From CAZOWL01 sp964583605 (GTDB lineage: Bacteria; Pseudomonadota; Gammaproteobacteria; Chromatiales; Chromatiaceae), in NCBI GenBank assembly GCA_964583605.1, contig CAZOWL010000007.1, positions 1 to 64,000 of the forward strand: a DNA stretch of 64,000 nucleotides, written 5' to 3'. Each line of letters starts with the position of its first letter. The stretch's first letter is position 1. Shown piece after piece: positions 33,957 to 42,416 of this stretch. The notes under the pieces are model-generated. The model saw nothing but the letters and a program-made list of their open reading frames with translations. It was not told the DNA's origin and did not search any database. Position numbers and translations under genes: made by a program.

Positions 33957-35279
33957 TTAGTCTGCGGCGCGAAGCGCCGTGGCCGACCGTGCCCGCGACT
34001 CCTCCGAGACAACTGCGACCACGGCCTCGCAGAGCGTAGCCAGCTGATCATCGCTGACAATATAGGGTGGCATCAGATAGACGAGACGACCGAAGGGACG
34101 CAACCAGACCCCACGCGCGATAAAGCGTGGCTGGATCTCGGCGAGCGCGACCGGGTGGTCCAGCTCAACGACGCCGATTGCGCCCAGGACACGCACATCG
34201 GCGACCCCAGGAAGGCCTCGGCACGGCGCAAGGCCGGCGTTCAGACCTCGCTCGATGCGGCGGATTTCCGCGGCCCAGTCTTGGCCGAGGAGTAGATCGA
34301 TACTGGCGTTCGCGACGGCGCAGGCGAGCGGGTTGCCCATGAAGGTCGGGCCATGCATGAACACGCCGGGTTCGCCCGATGAGATGGTTTGCGCAACCTC
34401 GCGGGTGGCAATCGTCGCGGCCAGGGTCATGCAGCCGCCGGTGAGGGCCTTGCCGACCGTCATGATGTCCGGGGCGATCGCGGCGTGCTCACAGGCGAAG
34501 AGCCGTCCCGTCCGCCCGAAGCCGGTCGCGATCTCATCGGCGATCAGCAGGACACCATAGCGGTCGCAGAGCGCGCGCGCCTGGCGAAGGTAGTCAGCGG
34601 AATAGAAGCGCATGCCGCCGGCCCCCTGGACGATGGGCTCCAGGATCAGACCGGCCAGCTCGTGGTGACGTTGGGCGAGCCGCTCTGTGAGCGCTGCGAG
34701 ATCGTCGGCTGAGCAAGCCTCGCCGAAGCGACAGGTGGGCGCCGGCGCGAAGAGCTGTTGCGGCAGGATCCCGCGAAAAAGGGTATGCATCCCGGTGACC
34801 GGATCGCAGACCGACATGGCGCCGAGCGTATCGCCATGATAGCCACCGCGAATCGTCAAGAGACGTTGCTTCTGCGGCTGATCCTTGGCGTGCCAGTACT
34901 GGATCGCCATCTTGATTGCGATCTCGACCGACACCGAGCCTGAGTCGCAGAGGAAGACATGTTGCAGAGGCTCGGGCGTGATGGCTACGAGCCGCTCGGC
35001 CAGCTCGACGGCCGGGGCATGGGTGAAGCCACCGAACATGACGTGGGCCATCCGCCCGAGCTGGTCTCGCACTGCTCGCGTGAGGATGGGGTGGCTATAG
35101 CCGTGAATGACGCACCACCAAGACGCCATCCCATCAATCAGTACCCGACCGTCCAGCAGCTCGATCTCGCAGCCGCGCGCGCCGCGCACTGGGTAGACAG
35201 GGTCATTGATGAAGGCCGAAGCATACGGATGCCAAACGTGGGCCGCATCACGGGCAGCGAGCATGGCCATCTCATTCAT
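33957..35279 (-). CDS. bioA: Adenosylmethionine-8-amino-7-oxononanoate aminotransferase
   Basis: PLP enzyme of biotin synthesis that transaminates KAPA to DAPA with S-adenosylmethionine as amino donor. It is 440 residues. The family pattern is visible: HVWHPYASAFINDPVYPVRG, LIDGMASWWCVIHGYSHPIL, SGSVSVEIAIKMAIQYWH, GGYHGDTLGAMSVCDP, LLIADEIATGFGRTG and the PLP-lysine motif VGKALTGGCMTLA. The Trp-Trp pair in ASWWCVIHGY is a BioA marker that separates it from ornithine-type aminotransferases. No other bio genes are in the window. It is divergent from the GT5 gene. Confidence 0.95.
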   Translation of the reverse strand: MNEMAMLAARDAAHVWHPYASAFINDPVYPVRGARGCEIELLDGRVLIDGMASWWCVIHGYSHPILTRAVRDQLGRMAHVMFGGFTHAPAVELAERLVAITPEPLQHVFLCDSGSVSVEIAIKMAIQYWHAKDQPQKQRLLTIRGGYHGDTLGAMSVCDPVTGMHTLFRGILPQQLFAPAPTCRFGEACSADDLAALTERLAQRHHELAGLILEPIVQGAGGMRFYSADYLRQARALCDRYGVLLIADEIATGFGRTGRLFACEHAAIAPDIMTVGKALTGGCMTLAATIATREVAQTISSGEPGVFMHGPTFMGNPLACAVANASIDLLLGQDWAAEIRRIERGLNAGLAPCRGLPGVADVRVLGAIGVVELDHPVALAEIQPRFIARGVWLRPFGRLVYLMPPYIVSDDQLATLCEAVVAVVSEESRARSATALRAAD

Positions 35280-35573
35280 CGACGACGCTCCATAAGGGGT
35301 GCCTATAGATTCTGATGTAACGATCGGTGCGTGCCCGCACGACCACCAAGCTGAGCCGGCCGCCGGGACGCGCGCCGTGCTCTCCGGCGGCCACTCTGCG
35401 GTGCACTGTAGGTGACATCGCTCAGTGATGGGATCCGGCGGCTTGCTCTCCCGTCAGTGGCACAAGTGCTTTACCATCGCACCCTCGCCAGTAGAGGTGC
35501 CCGCGAAGGCCGAGCCCCATCCCTTCGCCTGGCCCGGCCTCTACTCACATGCTGCCGGCCCGGGAAAGAAGTC

Positions 35574-37577
35574 ATGGCCAAAAAGCCCAAAGATCTCGAC
35601 AGTCCCGCTCATCGGCGGGAATCCGCACCTGCGCCCCCAACGGCGCCCGCGGATTGCCCGCCCCCAAGAGCCGATACCATCAAACAGCCATCGCCCGATA
35701 CGCCCGACCTATCGTCCCCGCTCGTAGGTCCCGGGCGCGACCGGGGGTTGTCTAGCCCCCGCACCGCATTGCCGCCCCATACACGGCCGATGCCTGAGCC
35801 CAAGGTCGGGTCGGGAGGGCCCAGCTCAGAGTCCTCCCGCTTGGACTTGGTGCGCCCGACATCGTCACAACCGGTGCGCGGGCCAACCTGGTCGGCAGAG
35901 GCACAATCGAGAGAGTCGGGCCGTCCCGAGACCGCGCCGCCCTCGCCTCCGGCTGAGAAACCTTCTGCTCCGCGCGCCCTCGAGTCCTTACCGGCGTTGC
36001 GTAGCACAGACGACATCGCACCACCGCCGGCCCAGGCAATCATGCCGGAGCCCTCAACAACCGCCCCAGCTAACCCGAGTCCGGCGCCACCGTGGCGTCC
36101 AAGCCTTTTCATTGTCCAGATTACGCCCGAAATGGCACCGGTCGCCAAGGTCGGCGGACTTGCCGACGTCGTATTCGGACTCAGCCGCGAGCTGACCATT
36201 CGTGGCCATCACGTCGAGATCGTTTTGCCGAAATACGACAACCTCCGCTACGACCACATCTTCGAGCTGCACGAGGTGTATCGCGATCTTTGGGTACCAT
36301 GGTATGAGGGCGCAATCCATTGCACCGTGTATTTCGGCTTTGTCCATGATCGCAAGTGCTTTTTCATCGAGCCGCATTCGCGCGACAACTTCTTCCATCG
36401 CGGCAGCATCTACGGCTTTCCCGACGACGTTCTGCGGTATGCCTTCTTCTCGCGGGCGGCGATCGAGTTTCTATGGAAATCCGGCAAACAACCCGAGATC
36501 ATCCACTGCCATGACTGGCAAACCGCGCTCGTACCGGTTTTCCTCTATGAGGTCTATCAGCAGCTCGGGATGACTCACCCGAGAGTGTGTCTAACGATAC
36601 ACAACTTTGCCCATCAAGGCTTGATCGGTGCCGAGCTCCTGCGGGCAACGGGTCTACACCGGCCCGAGCGCTTCTTTGACCACCACCGTCTGCGCGACAA
36701 TCGTTACCCGAACGCCTTGAATCTCCTCAAAGGAGGGATCGTCTACGCGAATTTCATCACAACCGTCTCACCGCGCTACGCCTATGAGGTCAAGGATCAC
36801 GGCCAGGCCTTTGGATTGGAGCCAACGTTGCACACGCACCATGTCAAATATGGCGGCATCGTCAACGGTGTCGACTACGACGTGTGGAATCCCGAGATCG
36901 ATCGCCACATCCCAGTGCGCTATAGCCTCGAGCACATAGAACGCAAGTACGACAACAAGCGGGCCTTGCGGCACCGTCTCATGCTCGCCGACAACGAAAA
37001 GCCGATTGTCGCCTTCATTGGCCGACTGGATCCTCAGAAAGGTCTGGAGCTTGTCCGGCATGCGATCTTCTTCACGCTCGAGCGCGGCGGCCAGTTCGTG
37101 CTGCTCGGGTCGAGCCCAGATTCCCGCATCAACGCGGATTTCTGGGGCTTGAAACGCATGCTGAACGACAGCCCAGACTGTCATCTCGAGATCGGTTTCG
37201 ACGAAGACCTGTCGCACTTGATCTACGCTGGGGCGGACATGATGTTGGTGCCGAGTCGCTTCGAGCCATGTGGTCTCACCCAGCTGATTGCCTTGCGCTA
37301 CGGAACCATCCCGATCGTCCGCGCTGTGGGTGGGTTGGCAGATACGGTGTTCGATAAGGACTACGCCTCACGGCCCTTGCACGAGCGCAATGGCTATGTC
37401 TTCGCCGACTACGATCAAACCGGACTCGAATCGGCGCTCGGGCGCGCCATAGCCTGCTACTATCAATACCCCGAGCACTTCCGTGAGCTCATGAGGCACG
37501 CGATGCGGGCAGATTATTCTTGGAATCAACCGGGTCAGGATTATCTTAATATCTACGAATTCATCCGGGATAAATGA
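35574..37577 (+). CDS. GT5-family glucan (glycogen/starch-type) synthase with disordered N-terminus
   Basis: Glycosyltransferase that extends alpha-1,4-glucan from ADP- or UDP-glucose. The GT5 domain starts near residue 175: FIVQITPEMAPVAKVGGLAD with the KVGGL substrate loop, HCHDWQTALVPVFLYEVY, NFAHQGLIGAELL, GGIVYANFITTVSPRYAYEV and GIVNGVDYDVWNP. The GT-B C-domain has FIGRLDPQKGLELV, PSRFEPCGLTQLIALRYGTI and VGGLADTV. The first 170 residues are Pro/Ser/Ala-rich and probably disordered. They are absent from ordinary GlgA. I start at the ATG at 35574 rather than 35412, since the conserved product does not need the upstream part; either gives the extension. It is followed after 84 bases by a GH13 gene. 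No glgB or glgC is nearby. Confidence 0.85.
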   Translation: MAKKPKDLDSPAHRRESAPAPPTAPADCPPPRADTIKQPSPDTPDLSSPLVGPGRDRGLSSPRTALPPHTRPMPEPKVGSGGPSSESSRLDLVRPTSSQPVRGPTWSAEAQSRESGRPETAPPSPPAEKPSAPRALESLPALRSTDDIAPPPAQAIMPEPSTTAPANPSPAPPWRPSLFIVQITPEMAPVAKVGGLADVVFGLSRELTIRGHHVEIVLPKYDNLRYDHIFELHEVYRDLWVPWYEGAIHCTVYFGFVHDRKCFFIEPHSRDNFFHRGSIYGFPDDVLRYAFFSRAAIEFLWKSGKQPEIIHCHDWQTALVPVFLYEVYQQLGMTHPRVCLTIHNFAHQGLIGAELLRATGLHRPERFFDHHRLRDNRYPNALNLLKGGIVYANFITTVSPRYAYEVKDHGQAFGLEPTLHTHHVKYGGIVNGVDYDVWNPEIDRHIPVRYSLEHIERKYDNKRALRHRLMLADNEKPIVAFIGRLDPQKGLELVRHAIFFTLERGGQFVLLGSSPDSRINADFWGLKRMLNDSPDCHLEIGFDEDLSHLIYAGADMMLVPSRFEPCGLTQLIALRYGTIPIVRAVGGLADTVFDKDYASRPLHERNGYVFADYDQTGLESALGRAIACYYQYPEHFRELMRHAMRADYSWNQPGQDYLNIYEFIRDK

Positions 37578-37661
37578 TTCTGCACATGAGAGTCGCACCA
37601 ACGAGTACGCTCGTCCACCCTTAAGATCTTCAGGACCAAGTCTCAATCATCCAGGAACGCG

Positions 37662-38936
37662 ATGCGCATCTATAACCTCTTTCCGCTGCTCTCCGGCCGT
37701 CTTGCCGATTGGACCCCACACCTGAATCGTGCAGCCAACATGGGATTCGACTGGATCTTCGTTAATCCGGTGCAAGCCCCGGGCAGCTCTGGCAGCCTCT
37801 ATTCGATAGCGGACTACTTTGCCATCAACAAATCCCTGCTGAGCCCACGTTCACGAACCAAGCCCCAGGATCAGGTGAGGGCCATGGCCGCCGAGGCTAA
37901 AAAGCTCGGATTGCGGCTCATGGTGGATCTTGTCATCAATCACTGTGCACATGACTCCAAGCTTGTCCGGGAGCACCCCGACTGGTTTGTCCGCGACGGC
38001 GACGACATCGCACACCCATTCTGTGTCGAGGCCAATGGCAACAAGGTCGTCTGGGGCGATCTCGCCCAGCTCGACCACCGTCACAGTGTCGACGCGGAGG
38101 GCCTGTGGCGCTATTGTGTTGACATCGTCGAATACCTGATCGGGCTCGGCTTCAGCGGCTTCCGCTGCGATGCGGCATATCAAATCCCTACCTCGTTTTG
38201 GCAGCGCCTCATCACCCGGATCAAGAATGATCATCCCGACGTCTTTTTTGCGGCCGAGACGCTAGGATGCTCCCCTGGGCAAACGCGTGACACGGCCATA
38301 GCCGGGTTCGACGCCATCTTCAACAGCTCCAAGTGGTGGGATTTCGAAAGCCCATGGCTTCTGGAGCAGTACGAGCTGACGCGCGAGATCGTTCCGTCGA
38401 TCGGCTTCCCAGAAAGCCACGATACGGACCGGCTGTTCGCTGAATCAGGCGAGAACGCACACGCGATGAAGCAGCGATACCTGTTTACGGCGCTGTTCTC
38501 GACTGGGGTCATGATGCCAATCGGGTTCGAATATGGCTTCCGGCGCCGTCTACACGTCGTCGAGACGCGACCGGAGCACTGGGAAGAGCCGAGCGTCGAT
38601 CTGACCGATTTCATCGCCCGGGTCAATCGGCTCAAGGCCAGCCAACCGGTCTTTCAACAGGAGAGCCTGACCCAGCGTTTGCATCACCCGAACCCGGCCA
38701 TCCTGCTCCTCTGGAAGGCGTGCCGTAAAGGCACCGATCAGGCCCTCATCATCTTGAACAAGGATCCTTGGAACCGCCAACCGTGCCATATCGATGATCT
38801 CTACCGCCACGTGCAAGCCCCGCCGCCCCTGCGTGATATCTCGCCCGAGTGGCCTCAGGACTATCTGCCAACGCCCTACACCTTTGACATGGATCCGGGC
38901 ATGGCTCGTGTCCTCGTTGCCGCGGGAAACGGCTAG
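37662..38936 (+). CDS. GH13-family alpha-glucan hydrolase/transferase
   Basis: A 424-residue protein of the alpha-amylase superfamily. The four conserved regions are present: VDLVINHC (region I), GFRCDAAYQ with nucleophile Asp170 (II), AAETLG with acid/base Glu199 (III) and ESHDTDR with Asp254 (IV). The protein has no signal peptide and lacks a long C-terminal domain, so it is probably cytoplasmic. Region I and the IFVNPVQAPGSSGS loop resemble GlgE-type and other maltosyltransferases, as well as sucrose-type GH13 enzymes. Its place directly after a glucan synthase suggests a joint role in alpha-glucan metabolism. Substrate not determinable. Confidence 0.82.
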   Translation: MRIYNLFPLLSGRLADWTPHLNRAANMGFDWIFVNPVQAPGSSGSLYSIADYFAINKSLLSPRSRTKPQDQVRAMAAEAKKLGLRLMVDLVINHCAHDSKLVREHPDWFVRDGDDIAHPFCVEANGNKVVWGDLAQLDHRHSVDAEGLWRYCVDIVEYLIGLGFSGFRCDAAYQIPTSFWQRLITRIKNDHPDVFFAAETLGCSPGQTRDTAIAGFDAIFNSSKWWDFESPWLLEQYELTREIVPSIGFPESHDTDRLFAESGENAHAMKQRYLFTALFSTGVMMPIGFEYGFRRRLHVVETRPEHWEEPSVDLTDFIARVNRLKASQPVFQQESLTQRLHHPNPAILLLWKACRKGTDQALIILNKDPWNRQPCHIDDLYRHVQAPPPLRDISPEWPQDYLPTPYTFDMDPGMARVLVAAGNG

Positions 38937-39082
38937 AGCGCTTGTCGTAACCGAGACGGCCGCAGGATCCACTGCGCGTCGAAGACCGAACAGCACAGCG
39001 CGCAATAGGATCTGCGGCCTGGGCTATAACCTAAGCCGATGAACCCAAGAGAAATGGATTGCACCAGAAAGAACGTAAAACC

Positions 39083-39277
39083 ATGATCTGCTGGATGCGC
39101 TATCTCTTCGTCGCTGTTGTCACCATCTTGGGGGTCGGCAGTATCATCAGCGCCTGCGGGCAGAAGGGCGATCTCTATCTGCCCGAGTCGAAGCCGCCCG
39201 CCCGAACTACTGCTGAATCCGCGTCTGGTGACGATGTCCCTGTGCCGTCGCCGCAGACTGGATCCGACACGCGCTAG
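39083..39277 (+). CDS. lptM: LptM-like small lipoprotein (YifL)
   Basis: A 64-residue lipoprotein: MICWMRYLFVAVVTILGVGS, lipobox ISAC, then the LptM signature CGQKGDLYLPE. LptM assists assembly of the LptD lipopolysaccharide transporter in the outer membrane. The start at 39083 places a short basic n-region before the hydrophobic core. A further ATG at 39059 is possible. lysA begins 16 bases after its stop; lptM-lysA-dapF is the usual order in Gammaproteobacteria. Confidence 0.88.
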   Translation: MICWMRYLFVAVVTILGVGSIISACGQKGDLYLPESKPPARTTAESASGDDVPVPSPQTGSDTR

Positions 39278-39293
39278 CCCCTCATCGCTCAGG

Positions 39294-40541
39294 ATGGATC
39301 ACTTCCTGTATCGCGGCGGCGAGCTCTGGGCCGAAGATGTACCAGTGGTCCGTATCGCCGAGCGCTTTGGCACCCCGTGCTACGTGTACTCGCGCGCCAC
39401 TCTGGAGCGACACTGGCACGCCTTTGATCACGCCTTCCGAGATCATGCACACCTCATCTGCTTCGCTGTGAAGGCCAACTCCAACCTGGCGGTGCTGAAC
39501 GTCCTGGCCCGGCTCGGCTCCGGCTTCGACATCGTGTCTGTAGGCGAGCTAGAGCGGGTCCTGGCGGCAGGCGGTGATCCACAGCGCGTCATCTTTTCCG
39601 GTGTTGGGAAGCGCGAGGATGAGATGCGTCGAGCCCTTGAGGTCGGTATCCGTGGTTTCAACGTGGAATCAGAAGCCGAGCTTCTTCGCCTCGACCGCTT
39701 GGCTGCCGAGGCCGACGTGATTGCACCGATATCAATCCGCGTCAACCCAGATGTCGATGCCCGCACCCACCCTTACATCGCCACCGGGCTCAAGGAGAAC
39801 AAGTTCGGTATCGACATTCGGCGTGCTGAGCACGTCTATCGCCAAGCTGCGGGGCTAACCAATATTCAAGTCGCCGGCATCGACTGCCATATCGGCTCCC
39901 AGCTCACCGAGCTTGCGCCCTTTGTGGACGCGCTTCACCGTGTGCTTGCTTTGACCCGACGCTTGGCCGATATCGGGATCGCGATCACCCATCTCGATCT
40001 CGGCGGGGGCCTCGGGATCCGCTACACTGACGAGCGGCCGCCTGAGCCCGCCGATTATGCCGCCGTCATTGGGCAGCACTTGGCCGACCTTCCCTACGAG
40101 ATCCTACTTGAGCCGGGACGCGCCATCGCCGGCAATGCCGGTGTCCTGCTCACGCGTGTGGAGTATCTAAAGCCCACGGAGCACAAGCGCTTTGCGATTC
40201 TCGACGCGGCGATGAATGATCTGTTGCGTCCCGCCCTTTACCAGGCCCGCCAAGAGGTCGTGCCGGTGCACGAGAATAGCCGCAATGAGCGGGCCCTCTA
40301 CGACCTTGTAGGGCCTGTCTGCGAGACGGGTGATTTCCTCGGCAAGGACCGCTCGCTCAGCCTCGCCCCCGGCGATCTCCTCGCCGTGCGCGGCTGCGGT
40401 GCCTACGGTTTTGTGATGAGCTCCAGCTACAACAGCCGCCCACGTGCACCCGAAGTGATGGTTGACGGTGACCAAGCCTACTTGGTGCGTCGCCGCGAGA
40501 CCGTCACCGATCTCTACTCCGGAGAGTGCCTGCTACCATGA
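39294..40541 (+). CDS. lysA: Diaminopimelate decarboxylase
   Basis: PLP-dependent enzyme that makes L-lysine from meso-diaminopimelate. It is a fold-type III decarboxylase of 415 residues. The PLP lysine is Lys60 in LICFAVKANSNLAVLNVLA. Other markers are GSGFDIVSVGELERVLAAGG, HCHIGSQLTEL-like DCHIGSQLTELAPF, the phosphate-binding LDLGGGLGIRY, and the C-terminal VCETGDFLGKDR with the active-site Cys, then CGAYGFVMSSSYNSRPRAPE. The frame is open from 39117 but the product begins at the ATG at 39294. The lysA stop overlaps the next start (ATGA). Confidence 0.97.
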   Translation: MDHFLYRGGELWAEDVPVVRIAERFGTPCYVYSRATLERHWHAFDHAFRDHAHLICFAVKANSNLAVLNVLARLGSGFDIVSVGELERVLAAGGDPQRVIFSGVGKREDEMRRALEVGIRGFNVESEAELLRLDRLAAEADVIAPISIRVNPDVDARTHPYIATGLKENKFGIDIRRAEHVYRQAAGLTNIQVAGIDCHIGSQLTELAPFVDALHRVLALTRRLADIGIAITHLDLGGGLGIRYTDERPPEPADYAAVIGQHLADLPYEILLEPGRAIAGNAGVLLTRVEYLKPTEHKRFAILDAAMNDLLRPALYQARQEVVPVHENSRNERALYDLVGPVCETGDFLGKDRSLSLAPGDLLAVRGCGAYGFVMSSSYNSRPRAPEVMVDGDQAYLVRRRETVTDLYSGECLLP

Positions 40542-41209
40542 GACGCCGACCTGAGCCTGAGCTGATGAGCGAGCTTGAGCAAGCCCGCGCCTATGCCGAA
40601 GCAGACTTCTCGGAGCCCAATGCCCATTTCATCAAGCTGCTTCAAGAGCTGACCAGCGCACCCATCGATGCGGCGCAGGCCGTCGATCTCGGCTGCGGAC
40701 CGGCCGACATTGTCGCCCGTTTCCTCACGGCTTATCCGCAGGCGCACTGCGATGCCATTGACGGTTCCGAAGCCATGCTCGCTCACGCCCGCGCCGCGTT
40801 AGACGCGTGGCCGGGGATCAGCAAGCGCTGCCGCCTCATCTGCGATCGCCTCCCAAGCAATCGATTGGCCAGCCGCGGCTACGATCTGATCCTGTCAAAC
40901 AGCCTGCTTCATCACTTACATGACCCACACGTTCTCTGGCGAACGGTGCGCGAGGTGGCCAGGCCCGGGGCACAGATACTGATCATGGATTTGATGCGAC
41001 CGGCGAGCGCCGGCATGGCGGAGGCCTTGGTCGAAACCTATGCGGCGAAAACCCCAGAGGTGCTGCGCCGAGACTTCCGCAACTCGCTGTTCGCCGCCTT
41101 CGAGCCAACGGAGGTTCTAGAACAGCTCACGGAAGTGCACCTCACCACGCTCAAGGTGGCCGTCGTCAGCGATCGCCACCTGGCCGTGCACGGTCGCTTG
41201 CCCACGTGA
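40538..41209 (+). CDS. SAM-dependent class I methyltransferase
   Basis: A 223-residue Rossmann-fold methyltransferase. Motif I is AVDLGCGPADIVARF, motif II has DAIDGSEAMLAHAR, and the segment YDLILSNSLLHHLHDPHVLW matches motifs IV and V. The gene overlaps the lysA stop by ATGA, so its translation is coupled to lysA. In many relatives the gene after lysA is dapF, so this is a different arrangement. The closest recognisable group is a UbiE/Trans-aconitate-type methyltransferase; the substrate is unknown. Confidence 0.82.
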   Translation: MRRRPEPELMSELEQARAYAEADFSEPNAHFIKLLQELTSAPIDAAQAVDLGCGPADIVARFLTAYPQAHCDAIDGSEAMLAHARAALDAWPGISKRCRLICDRLPSNRLASRGYDLILSNSLLHHLHDPHVLWRTVREVARPGAQILIMDLMRPASAGMAEALVETYAAKTPEVLRRDFRNSLFAAFEPTEVLEQLTEVHLTTLKVAVVSDRHLAVHGRLPT

Positions 41210-41250
41210 CCACAGAGCCCTGCTCGGCGAGCGCAACTGCGTCAGACGTT

Positions 41251-41375
41251 ACCATGAAATTCGCGGAGCACGTTCGCCCCCTCGCCCTCTGGGAGAGGGT
41301 TGGGGTGAGGGAACGATCAGGGGCGAGGTGACCTTTCATCGTCTGGGGTGGCTCGGCTCGCCCCATGATCGTTAG
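41251..41375 (+). repeat. 125-bp intergenic element, copy G
   Basis: Full copy from ACCATGAAATTCGCGGAGCA to CATGATCGTTAG. It fills nearly all the gap between the convergent methyltransferase and epimerase genes. Its terminal CTAACGATC (minus strand) includes the TAA stop of the epimerase gene. Confidence 0.9.
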
Positions 41376-42379
41376 ACGGCATAATAGCTGCGATACCAGT
41401 CGACAAACCGGGACACGCCGACCTCAACTGGTGTCGAAGGCTGGTAGCCAGTATCGGCAACGAGCTCGGTCACATCGGCATAGGTATCCGGCACATCGCC
41501 CGGCTGCAACGGGAGCAGTCTCTTCTCTGCCTTGCGGTCGAGGCATCGCTCTAAGACCTCGATATAGTCCATCAGCTCCACCGGCCGGTGATTGCCAATG
41601 TTGTACAGGCGATACGGAGCGAGGCTGCTCCCAGCATCCGGCTCAGCGCCGGACCAACCAGGGTTTCCTTGCGGTGGACGGTCGAGGACGCGGACGACGC
41701 CCTCGACAATGTCGTCGACGTAGGTGAAATCACGCCGATGGCGACCGTAATTGAAGACCTCAATAGGCTGCCCGGCCAAGATAGCTCGGGTGAACTTGAA
41801 GAGCGCCATATCCGGTCGACCCCAAGGCCCATAGACGGTGAAGAAGCGCAAGCCTGTGGTCGGGATACGATAAAGATGACTGTAGGTGTGGGCCATCAGC
41901 TCATTGGCCTTCTTCGTCGCCGCGTAGAGGCTGAGCGGATGATCGACGTTATCATGCACAGAGAACGGCATACGGGTATTGGCGCCGTACACCGAGCTGC
42001 TCGACGCATACACAATGTGCTCGACCCCGACCTGCCGACAACCCTCGAGGATATTGGCAAAGCCGACGAGATTCGCATCCACATAGGCCATCGGGTTCTC
42101 GATGGAATAGCGGACGCCGGCCTGCGCGGCGAGGTTGACGACCCGCTCCGGCCGATAATCGGCAAACGCGGCCGCGACGCCGTCTCGATCCTCGATGTCG
42201 AGGCGCATATCCGTATAACCGGGATAACTGAGGGTCCGCTGCAGTCGTGCCTGCTTGAGCGCGACCTCGTAGTAGGGATTGAGATTGTCAACGCCGATGA
42301 CTTCATCGCCCCGCTCGAGGAGCCGGATCGCCAGCGCCGAGCCGATGAAGCCCGCACTACCTGTAATCAGTATCCTCAT
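41372..42379 (-). CDS. NAD-dependent sugar-nucleotide epimerase (UDP-glucuronate 4-epimerase type)
   Basis: Short-chain dehydrogenase of the GalE/CapI family, which epimerises a UDP-sugar for polysaccharide synthesis. The Rossmann motif is MRILITGSAGFIGSALAIRL, the catalytic Ser/Tyr/Lys are in SSSSVYGANTRMPFSVHD and YAATKKANELM, and NLAAQAGVRYSIENPMAY is typical of the UDP-glucuronate epimerase subgroup. It is 335 residues from the ATG at 42379; an in-frame upstream extension to 42556 falls in the neighbour. It is downstream of the UDP-sugar dehydrogenase on the same strand, so the pair could make UDP-glucuronate or galacturonate. The stop codon lies inside repeat copy G. Confidence 0.88.
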   Translation of the reverse strand: MRILITGSAGFIGSALAIRLLERGDEVIGVDNLNPYYEVALKQARLQRTLSYPGYTDMRLDIEDRDGVAAAFADYRPERVVNLAAQAGVRYSIENPMAYVDANLVGFANILEGCRQVGVEHIVYASSSSVYGANTRMPFSVHDNVDHPLSLYAATKKANELMAHTYSHLYRIPTTGLRFFTVYGPWGRPDMALFKFTRAILAGQPIEVFNYGRHRRDFTYVDDIVEGVVRVLDRPPQGNPGWSGAEPDAGSSLAPYRLYNIGNHRPVELMDYIEVLERCLDRKAEKRLLPLQPGDVPDTYADVTELVADTGYQPSTPVEVGVSRFVDWYRSYYAV

Positions 42380-42416
42380 GGCCGCCTCTCTACTGGGGTT
42401 GAATCCTGGGGTTGGT

